From Bacillota bacterium (GTDB lineage Bacteria; Bacillota; Clostridia; Oscillospirales; Ruminococcaceae), in contig JAEYXR010000038.1 in the NCBI GenBank assembly GCA_023431215.1, forward strand, positions 1 through 7,988: a stretch of DNA of 7,988 nt, in the 5' to 3' direction. The translations under genes and the position numbers were made by a program. The notes beneath the pieces are model-generated. The model saw nothing but the letters and a program-made list of their open reading frames with translations, did no database searches and was not told where the DNA came from. The stretch's first letter is position 1. Each line of letters opens with the position of its first letter. Of the stretch, positions 1 to 5,115 are shown piece after piece.

Positions 1-159
1 AGTCTGCAATACTTTAGCGTTATTGGTGTGTTTATTGTTGGTGCCGGGGTTGGAGCTGTTTTTTCCCAAAGACTGGGGCTTATGTGTATTCTGATTGCAC
101 CGGTTGTTTTGCTTATTACAATTTTGCTGATGCTGCGCAGCCATACGTCAAGATGGTAA
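1..159 (+). CDS. C-terminal end of an integral membrane protein, possibly DUF1275/YoaK family (5' partial)
   Basis: The first 52 codons of the window are open in frame 1 and end at TAA (157-159); the start lies upstream. The visible peptide is strongly hydrophobic, with two likely membrane helices at about visible residues 5-21 (FSVIGVFIVGAGVGAVF) and 27-45, separated by a short SQRLG turn and followed by a basic tail (RSHTSRW). A glycine-rich penultimate helix, then a short turn with LGL, then a last hydrophobic helix resembles the C-terminus of DUF1275 (YoaK-like) membrane proteins, but this is recognition from a short fragment. Other multi-pass transporters could end the same way. It is convergent with the metH operon and shares the terminator hairpin at 184-214. 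Confidence 0.5.
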   Translation, partial: SLQYFSVIGVFIVGAGVGAVFSQRLGLMCILIAPVVLLITILLMLRSHTSRW

Positions 160-183
160 AGCCGGTTTTGGCAGTACAGAAAA

Positions 184-214
184 AAGACCTGTTCTTTTAA
201 AAAGAACAGGTCTT
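184..214. terminator. Bidirectional rho-independent terminator between convergent genes
   Basis: A perfect inverted repeat has arms at 184-198 and 200-214 (AAGACCTGTTCTTTT and its reverse complement). It forms at least a 12-bp stem (AAGACCTGTTCT) with a small A/T loop. On the minus strand the stem runs straight into a T-tract before CTGTACTG, the classic intrinsic terminator form for the end of metH. On the plus strand it is followed by GCTG and then six T residues, so it can also stop the rightward membrane-protein transcript. The metH stop codon (199-197) lies in the loop. Confidence 0.85.
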
Positions 215-2590
215 GCTGTTTTTTAAAGCTTTTATCATCTCTCTGGCATAATCTACCGAGGCCTTGGCATCACGGGCATAAAAATCAGCGCCTATTTTGG
301 CTGCGTAATCAGCAGTAAGCACAGCGCCGCCCACCAAAATTTTACAGGGTAGCCGGCGGCTGTGCAGCAAAGCAATGGTTTTGGCCATGCTGCCCAAGGT
401 GGTAGTCATCAAAGCGCTCAATCCTACCAGCGGAGCATTGTGGGTAATTACCGCTTCAGCCACTGTCTCCGGCGACACATCTTTGCCCAGGTCAATAACG
501 GCAAAGCCGTAGTTTTCCAGCAGCACCTTTACGATATTTTTACCGATGTCATGAATATCTCCCTGAACGGTAGCCAGTACCACCGGGCCAAGACCCTTGC
601 GTTCCACACCGCTTTTGGCAAGGTGCAGGCGGATCTGTTCAAAAGCAGCCTGTGCAGCACCGGCACTTTGAATCAGTTGGGGCAAAAAGCTGCGGCCGGA
701 CTCAAAGTCCGCTCCGGCTTTGTCCAAAGCGGGAATAAGCATGTTGTTCACCAGCTCCATTGGCTGGGCACCGTCAGATAAAAGCCCTGCGGCAATGGTT
801 CCGGCTTCACCCCGCAGGCCGCCTTCAATGGCTCCCTGCAATGTCATTTGGGAAGCGGGAGCCAAGGGAGCAGAAGAAGTTTGCTGACCATAGATTTCGA
901 TAAATTCTTTGGCATGCTCATCAATGTTTTTTAGCACACGGTAGCTGCGAACTGCTGCCATCATAACATCTGTATTGGGGTTTATAATCGGCAGGTCAAG
1001 GCCGGCACCCAAAGCCAGCGTTAAAAAGCTTTGGTTAAGCAGCTCTCTGCAAGGCAGGCCAAAGGAGATGTTGGAAACTCCCAAGACTGTTTTTAAGCCA
1101 AGTTCATGTTTAATAGCCGAAACAGCCTTTAACGTCTCAAATACCGCCGCCTGCTCTGCTGAAGCGGTAAGGGTAAGGCAATCGATGTAAACATCCCGCC
1201 GGGGAATTCCCAGTGACAGTGCCCTTTTCAAAATGCGTCCGGCTATGGCAATGCGCTCATCAGCGGTTTGGGGAATACCGTTTTTATCCAGAGTAAGGCC
1301 AACCACCGCAGCACCATACTTTTTGACAATAGGCAAAACGGCGTTTAAGCTTTCTTCGTCGCCATTTACCGAGTTGACAATGGCCTTTCCGGCATATCTC
1401 CGCAGTGCAGCTTTCAACACAGCAGGCTTGGTGGAATCAATTTGCAGGGGGGTGTCGGTGACTCCCTGCAAGGCGTCGACAGTGCGGCGCATCATCGCTT
1501 CTTCATCAATATCGGGTAAGCCAACATTGACATCCAGAATATCTGCCCCGGCACGCACCTGCTGCAGTCCCTGTGCCAGCAGATAGTCCATATCACCTGA
1601 CCGCAAAGCGGCCTGGAACAGCTTTTTGCCTGTTGGGTTCAGCCGTTCACCAATGACTCGGGGGCCGTCCAGAACCACGGTTTTAGCGGAAGAACAGATG
1701 GCGGCGGGAATATTTGGAGATACCTTTGGACGAATCCGTTTATCCAGTGCCGTGGCAAGTTCTTTTATATATTGGGGAGTGGTGCCGCAGCAACCGCCCA
1801 AAATGGTAACACCAAGATCTGCCAGCTCCGCCAGCTGTGCGGCAAATTGCCAGGGTGCAATGTCATAGCCTTTGCCACCGGGGTCCGGCAGGCCGGCGTT
1901 GGGCTTTACGATAACGGGGAGGGTGGTCCAACGCAACAGCTCCTCCACCATGGGGCGCAGCTGGGCTGGTCCCAGGGAGCAGTTAAAGCCGATGGCATCA
2001 GCACCCAGTCCTTCCAGTGTAAGAGCCATGGAGGACACCGAGCAACCGGTAAAGGTGCGCCCGTTTTCCTCAAAGGTCATGGTGCACAATACAGGCAAAG
2101 TTGCGTTTTCCTTGGCTGCGAGCAGTGCGGCTCGGGCTTCGTTTAAATCGGTCATAGTTTCAACGACGATTAAATCTGCTCCGGCAGCTGTTCCGGCGCA
2201 TATTTGACATGCAAAGTGTCGGTAGGCATCGTCAAAGCTTAAGGTGCCCGTAGGTTCCAGCAGCTGGCCCAGGGGGCCAATATCCAACGCTACCAGCGCG
2301 CCAAAGGGGGCAGCCGCTTTTTTGGCAAGGCTCACGGCAGCCGTAATCACTTCTTCGGGGGTGGTATTTGTTTTGGCAAGCTTTAGGGCACTTGCGCCAA
2401 AGGTATTGGCGTACACCACCTTAGAACCGCTCTGCAGGTAGCTGGTATGAATGTCCACAAGCCATTGGGGATTTTCCAGTGCCACCAGCTCGGGGATAGC
2501 CCCAACAGGCAAACCTTTTTGCTGCAGCATGGTTCCCATGGCTCCGTCCAATAGAATAAAATTCTGTTGAAGTAGGGAGTAAAAATCCAA
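197..2590 (-). CDS. metH: Cobalamin-dependent methionine synthase, short form without reactivation domain
   Basis: This 797-aa enzyme moves the methyl group of 5-methyltetrahydrofolate to homocysteine through cobalamin. Domains in order: (1) homocysteine methyltransferase barrel, ~1-285, with the GAMGT motif near 16-20 and the three zinc/thiolate-binding cysteines C204 (GFNCS), C267 and C268 (GGCCGTTP); (2) pterin-binding barrel, ~305-565, with IGERLNPTG (313-321), DVNVG (353-357), QIDSTKP (383-389) and VNSVNG (405-410); (3) cobalamin cap helices, ~580-660; (4) Rossmann cobalamin-binding domain, ~668-790, with GDIHDIGKNI (677-686), where H680 is the expected lower axial cobalt ligand of DxHxxG, followed by GLSALMTTT and VGGAVLT. 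E. coli MetH is about 1200 aa; the missing part is the AdoMet-binding reactivation domain, which a separate protein two genes' worth upstream (2675-3376) appears to supply. The start is TTG, chosen because an AAAGGAGGAG site sits 8 nt upstream. It is the last gene of the operon. Confidence 0.95.
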   Translation of the reverse strand: MDFYSLLQQNFILLDGAMGTMLQQKGLPVGAIPELVALENPQWLVDIHTSYLQSGSKVVYANTFGASALKLAKTNTTPEEVITAAVSLAKKAAAPFGALVALDIGPLGQLLEPTGTLSFDDAYRHFACQICAGTAAGADLIVVETMTDLNEARAALLAAKENATLPVLCTMTFEENGRTFTGCSVSSMALTLEGLGADAIGFNCSLGPAQLRPMVEELLRWTTLPVIVKPNAGLPDPGGKGYDIAPWQFAAQLAELADLGVTILGGCCGTTPQYIKELATALDKRIRPKVSPNIPAAICSSAKTVVLDGPRVIGERLNPTGKKLFQAALRSGDMDYLLAQGLQQVRAGADILDVNVGLPDIDEEAMMRRTVDALQGVTDTPLQIDSTKPAVLKAALRRYAGKAIVNSVNGDEESLNAVLPIVKKYGAAVVGLTLDKNGIPQTADERIAIAGRILKRALSLGIPRRDVYIDCLTLTASAEQAAVFETLKAVSAIKHELGLKTVLGVSNISFGLPCRELLNQSFLTLALGAGLDLPIINPNTDVMMAAVRSYRVLKNIDEHAKEFIEIYGQQTSSAPLAPASQMTLQGAIEGGLRGEAGTIAAGLLSDGAQPMELVNNMLIPALDKAGADFESGRSFLPQLIQSAGAAQAAFEQIRLHLAKSGVERKGLGPVVLATVQGDIHDIGKNIVKVLLENYGFAVIDLGKDVSPETVAEAVITHNAPLVGLSALMTTTLGSMAKTIALLHSRRLPCKILVGGAVLTADYAAKIGADFYARDAKASVDYAREMIKALKNSKTCSF

Positions 2591-2596
2591 TGGATG

Positions 2597-2606
2597 CTCC
2601 TCCTTT
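2597..2606 (-). promoter_or_regulatory. Ribosome binding site that fixes the TTG start of metH
   Basis: On the minus strand AAAGGAGGAG is followed by an 8-nt spacer (from the end of GGAGG) and the codon TTG at 2590-2588. No ATG or GTG start in this frame lies between the site and TTG; the codons before it are GAG, CAT and CCA. The near-perfect match to the anti-Shine-Dalgarno sequence supports initiation at TTG, and the protein then begins (M)DFYSLLQQNFILLDGAMGT, the right distance before the conserved GAMGT motif. Confidence 0.8.
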
Positions 2607-2674
2607 GTCCTGTTTTTTAGATAGAACAGACTTTGCGCAAAAAGCCAATGTCCGTCCTATATTTTTAGTTTGTT

Positions 2675-3376
2675 TTAACCCTCATTCCGACGAGTACAAC
2701 CGTCCAACCCTTTGCGGCGAAAGGCACAACTCTTTATCAGGCTGCAGCTGGCACAACCCCTTGACGGAAGGGGTGGCGTATGGCTGATGCCGATAAAGGC
2801 GGTCACCGATTTGCGAGGGGTGAGGATGCTGCTTTGGTTGGCACAAAGTCCTATGCGGCGGGGAGCATCCAATAGGGTCAAAAGGTCGCCCTGCAGTGTA
2901 ATGGGTAGGTCTCCGTAGCCGGGGCTAAAACGCGAAGTAAGATAGCTATCTGTAAAATCTTCGGCAATAGAACACTGAGCAAGGTTGCAAACCTCCTCGA
3001 TGGCGGCGGTGGCACTGTTGTCCAGTGCTACTCCAAAAGCCAGGTCTTCTATCTGTCCGCGGCGGATGATGGCATCTGCTGCAGAAGAAAGGGTGGCGGC
3101 CAGCAGCACAACCTCCCTGCAGTCTGTAAGATGCTTTTGCAAATCCTGCCCCGGCAGCACCAAGCCGCTTTGAGGCAGTATCAATCCCTGAGGGTGCACC
3201 GCAATATCAAAAAGCCGCCACACCACCTTGGGCCGAATTGCTTCCATCATGGCCCCGGCAGCACGCTGCACAAGCGCCTGTGTGCTGGGGTCAGGCTCCT
3301 TTGAGCAGCCCAGGTAGCGCAGAATTTCAGTATGGGGAATTACAGTGAGGCGGGGTTCCAGTTGTCCAGTTTTCAT
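2675..3376 (-). CDS. Stand-alone methionine synthase reactivation protein (MetH activation-domain homologue)
   Basis: This 233-aa soluble protein resembles the AdoMet-binding reactivation domain normally found at the C-terminus of full-length MetH and found as a separate protein in Thermotoga (TM0269) and many clostridia. The best marker is SRFSPGYGD (148-156), matching the R-x-x-PGY AdoMet-binding signature of the activation domain. A LAFGVALDNSATAAIEEVCN stretch (112-131) fits the helix preceding it in this family. The C-terminus has closely spaced cysteines (C208, C211, C217, C227), as in GCASCSLIKSC; their role is not known from the sequence, but metal or redox binding is possible. Its ATG overlaps the metF stop in an ATGA arrangement, indicating translational coupling, with only a weak AAGAG upstream. 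The inferred role is to bind AdoMet and support reductive methylation of inactive cob(II)alamin on the short MetH encoded next to it. Confidence 0.85.
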   Translation of the reverse strand: MKTGQLEPRLTVIPHTEILRYLGCSKEPDPSTQALVQRAAGAMMEAIRPKVVWRLFDIAVHPQGLILPQSGLVLPGQDLQKHLTDCREVVLLAATLSSAADAIIRRGQIEDLAFGVALDNSATAAIEEVCNLAQCSIAEDFTDSYLTSRFSPGYGDLPITLQGDLLTLLDAPRRIGLCANQSSILTPRKSVTAFIGISHTPPLPSRGCASCSLIKSCAFRRKGLDGCTRRNEG

Positions 3377-4236
3377 ACTCTTATCATAGACGAGATGCTG
3401 TCTGCAATGCGCCGTGCAATAAAAGGATTATTCATAGTATAAAGGTGGATACCGTCCACGCCGTTGGAGATGAGATCCACAATTTGGTCTACTGCATAGG
3501 CAATGCCCGCATCACGCAGTGCTTCGGGATGATTTTCGTACTTGCACATCATTTTGGTAAACTTGGTGGGCAAGCTGGCGCCGCACAAAGAAACCATTCG
3601 TTCAATCTGTTTCTTATTTACCACCGGCATAATGCCTGCCTGAATGGGTACGGCAATGCCTGCGGCACGTGCACTCTTTAAAAATTCATAAAAATGTGTA
3701 TTATCAAAAAACAGCTGAGAAATAAGATGCTCGGCGCCAGCCTCCACTTTTTTGCACAGATTTACAATATCGGTGGCAAGATCCGGAGCCTCTACATGAC
3801 CTTCAGGGTAGCAGGCACCGGAAATACCAAAGCAATGCTCTTCCTTTAAATATTGCACAAGGTCTGAAGCGTGGCTAAAATCTGTTTTGGGCGGACGGTC
3901 GGGAGATAGGTCGCCCCGCAGTGCCAGAATATCCTCAACGCCCTCGGCCTTTAGCCTGTTGGCCACAGCAGAGACCTCCTGACGGGAGTACCCGGCGCAG
4001 GTTAAATGTGCAAGAGGACGAATATGGTAGTTGTTTTTGATCAGGGAGGCAATTTGGCAGGTGTTCTGGCCACCGTCACCTCCGGCGCCGTAAGTAACAC
4101 TGATAAAATCAGGGTTGAGTCCTGCAAGTTCTTCTAAGGTTCGGTAGATGGTGTCTACCGAGCTTTCTTTTTTTGGCGGAAAAACTTCTAAAGAAAAAAC
4201 TGTGTTTTTTTGCTCAAACAGCTGGGCAATGCTCAT
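3373..4236 (-). CDS. metF: 5,10-methylenetetrahydrofolate reductase
   Basis: This 287-aa single-domain TIM-barrel flavoenzyme reduces 5,10-methylene-THF to 5-methyl-THF, the methyl donor for MetH. Its length is typical of bacterial MetF. Visible family motifs are FSLEVFPPK (14-22, with the conserved catalytic glutamate at E17), ISVTYGAGG (45-53), HLTC (77-80), LRGD (106-109, with the aspartate that contacts flavin/folate), ACYPEGH (141-147), QLFFDN (174-179) and GIMPV (201-205). The ATG start at 4236 has a strong GAGGAGG site 5 nt upstream. It is the promoter-proximal gene and its TGA overlaps the ATG of the reactivation protein, so the three genes probably form one transcript. Using an NADH-type bacterial MetF rather than the MetF/MetV pair of some acetogens is likely from length alone but is inference. 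Confidence 0.96.
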   Translation of the reverse strand: MSIAQLFEQKNTVFSLEVFPPKKESSVDTIYRTLEELAGLNPDFISVTYGAGGDGGQNTCQIASLIKNNYHIRPLAHLTCAGYSRQEVSAVANRLKAEGVEDILALRGDLSPDRPPKTDFSHASDLVQYLKEEHCFGISGACYPEGHVEAPDLATDIVNLCKKVEAGAEHLISQLFFDNTHFYEFLKSARAAGIAVPIQAGIMPVVNKKQIERMVSLCGASLPTKFTKMMCKYENHPEALRDAGIAYAVDQIVDLISNGVDGIHLYTMNNPFIARRIADSISSMIRV

Positions 4237-4241
4237 GACAG

Positions 4242-4248
4242 CCTCCTC
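4242..4248 (-). promoter_or_regulatory. Strong ribosome binding site of metF
   Basis: On the minus strand GAGGAGG lies 5 nt before the ATG at 4236-4234. The site is unstructured in an obvious reading of the leader: no CCTCC-like anti-Shine-Dalgarno stretch is seen in the 200 bases upstream. Confidence 0.8.
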
Positions 4249-4264
4249 TGGATAAAGACAAGTT

Positions 4265-4361
4265 AAAGTTGTTTGGGCTTCGCCGGGCGAAGCGGGATGA
4301 AAATGTGATGTGTCCTGATATCAGTAATTGACTGCGCCGTAAAACGGCTGGATACAACTTT
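4265..4361 (-). promoter_or_regulatory. Candidate structured 5' leader of the metF operon
   Basis: On the minus strand upstream of metF several complementary segments nest. An outer helix pairs AAAGTTGT (4361-4354) with ACAACTTT (4272-4265). Inside it are a 5-bp hairpin GCCGT/ACGGC (4348-4344 with 4340-4336), a self-complementary CTGATATCAG (4323-4314), and a GC-rich hairpin GCTTCG(CC)/(GG)CGAAGC (4293-4286 with 4284-4277). Together they could form a multi-branched RNA about 28 nt before the start codon. The arrangement is riboswitch-like, but it does not match the SAM-I, cobalamin or THF riboswitch signatures I know, and no T-run follows the last hairpin. The transcription start is not certain, so it is not shown that the whole element is transcribed. 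Confidence 0.35.
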
Positions 4362-4409
4362 TTTATACAGTTTAACGCATCACAACGGTAAAATCAAGTT
4401 GAAGTATCC
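4350..4409. repeat. Imperfect inverted repeat upstream of metF, competing with the leader helix
   Basis: GGATACAACTT (4350-4360, plus strand) is the reverse complement of AAGTT-GAA-GTATCC (4396-4409) apart from a three-base insertion. A further GTATCC lies at 4413-4418, nine bases after the one at 4404. The 4354-4360 part also belongs to the outer helix of the candidate metF leader, so the two pairings exclude each other if both are in the RNA. Otherwise the repeat could be a DNA operator around the metF promoter. A possible minus-strand -10-like TATAAA (4367-4362) lies between the arms, without a convincing -35. Confidence 0.4.
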
Positions 4410-4465
4410 TGCGTATCCATCAATAGTTTAAAAAAATAGAAAATTTATTATAAAAATTTTTCTTT

Positions 4466-4482
4466 TGTGACCTTTCTGTGAC
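4466..4482 (+). promoter_or_regulatory. TGTGAC direct repeats with 11-bp spacing, possible response-regulator site
   Basis: TGTGAC occurs at 4466-4471 and again at 4477-4482, start-to-start distance 11 bp, about one helical turn. Tandem hexamers with this period are the usual binding form for OmpR/PhoB-family regulators. They lie upstream of the rightward promoter candidate and within the divergent region, so they could act on either direction. No particular regulator can be named. Confidence 0.3.
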
Positions 4483-4518
4483 TCATCACTAGTATGATAT
4501 TACCATATTAGGGAAATA

Positions 4519-4524
4519 TATAAT
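4519..4524 (+). promoter_or_regulatory. -10 promoter element (TATAAT) for the rightward genes
   Basis: A perfect TATAAT lies 24 nt before the ATG at 4549, in an AT-rich stretch. The -35 at 17-18 bp spacing is poor (GATATT or TGATAT at 4495-4501), so the promoter may need an activator, which the upstream TGTGAC repeats could recruit. The transcript would start near 4531, leaving a short leader that carries the AAAGGTG ribosome binding site at 4536-4542. Confidence 0.45.
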
Positions 4525-4548
4525 ATGAATTGGAAAAAGGTGTAAATA

Positions 4549-5046
4549 ATGAAACCTTTAGCTGCCAAAAATTATGCCATGCGTTATGGTCTGACAGTAT
4601 ATGTAGATGAGTTTAGGGAGATGGAACTTTCCGGCAGAGTGTTTTCTCCGGTAGAGGGCTTAAAAAGCTTTAGTGGGATACTGGAAATGCTCAATCATTT
4701 GGAGGATATTTGCAACCAAATTGATTATCCCCAAAATACACATAGAATGCGCAGTTTTGTTACAGATAAAAAACAGGAACAACCACACCCAATGACCCTT
4801 GAGGAGGCTAGAAGCGTGGAAGAAATTGAAAAGAAAGAAAACCAAAGCGCCAGAGGAACTGCTGCTACTTTTGTGGTACAAGTAAGGTTTCGGCAAAATG
4901 CTACCTGGCAGGGGTCTGTTAAGTGGGTAGACACTGGAAAAAGCCAGAACTTTCGAAGCACACTGGAGCTGATTAATCTGATGGAAGGCGCATTACAGTC
5001 TACACAGGATGCCACCACCAAAAGCGAGTGGAACCAGGAAGAATAA
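4549..5046 (+). CDS. Uncharacterised protein with two copies of a ~42-residue module
   Basis: I do not recognise a named family for this 165-aa protein. It has no signal peptide or membrane segment, so it is probably cytoplasmic. It contains two related modules: residues 15-55 (LTVYVDEF...LEMLNHLEDIC) and 108-149 (FVVQVRFRQNATWQGSV...LELINLMEGAL). They align with one gap and share V17/V110, V19/V112, G29/G122, V31/V124, F41/F135 and the pattern LE-x-x-N-x-x-E (45-52 and 139-146). The predicted form is a few beta strands with a central WxG/SG turn and then an amphipathic helix. A charged linker (~70-105, rich in E, K and Q) joins them. The ATG has an AAAGGTG site 6 nt upstream. The gene ends 69 nt before the surface-protein gene with no terminator between, so co-transcription is likely; a regulatory or assembly role for the surface protein is only a guess. 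Confidence 0.85.
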   Translation: MKPLAAKNYAMRYGLTVYVDEFREMELSGRVFSPVEGLKSFSGILEMLNHLEDICNQIDYPQNTHRMRSFVTDKKQEQPHPMTLEEARSVEEIEKKENQSARGTAATFVVQVRFRQNATWQGSVKWVDTGKSQNFRSTLELINLMEGALQSTQDATTKSEWNQEE

Positions 5047-5103
5047 TCCAAATTATATTGTCAGTTAGCAAGAAGTTGATGAGATAAATAGAAAGTAATG
5101 AAT

Positions 5104-5110
5104 GAGGTGA
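5104..5110 (+). promoter_or_regulatory. Ribosome binding site deciding the GTG start of the surface protein
   Basis: GAGGTGA lies 5 nt before GTG 5116-5118 (8 nt from the GAGG core) and matches the 3' end of 16S rRNA well. The in-frame ATG at 5098 has only a weak purine stretch (AGAAAG) before it and would place this site inside the coding region; it would add six residues (MNEVTL) ahead of the signal peptide. Confidence 0.65.
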
Positions 5111-5115
5111 CACTA

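Noticed and set aside
362..2441. Several plus-strand open frames opposite metH (for example 362-781, 1233-1586, 1872-2207)
   Set aside because: They are antisense to a well-conserved metH, have low-complexity or unrecognisable translations and no suitable ribosome binding sites.
2421..2648. A 75-codon minus-strand frame overlapping the metH start
   Set aside because: It is in another frame, overlaps the conserved N-terminus of metH, and has no family resemblance; the strong ribosome binding site is spaced for the metH TTG.
4242..4258. SAM-I riboswitch-like string (TTATCCAGAGGAGG) just before metF
   Set aside because: It overlaps the ribosome binding site and the coding region follows directly; the remaining SAM-I core, kink-turn and terminator are absent.
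4483..4497. Near-palindrome TCAT-C-ACTAGT-ATGA as an operator
   Set aside because: The arms are short and offset by one base, so chance is a sufficient explanation in an AT-rich intergenic region.
4525..4545. ATG at 4525 upstream of the 165-aa gene as an earlier start
   Set aside because: It is in the same frame but meets a TAA at 4543 after six codons, and it lies inside the promoter's -10 region.
4660..5051. Antisense frames across the 165-aa gene
   Set aside because: They have serine- and phenylalanine-rich translations typical of reverse complements, and the plus-strand product has an internal duplication and a proper ribosome binding site.
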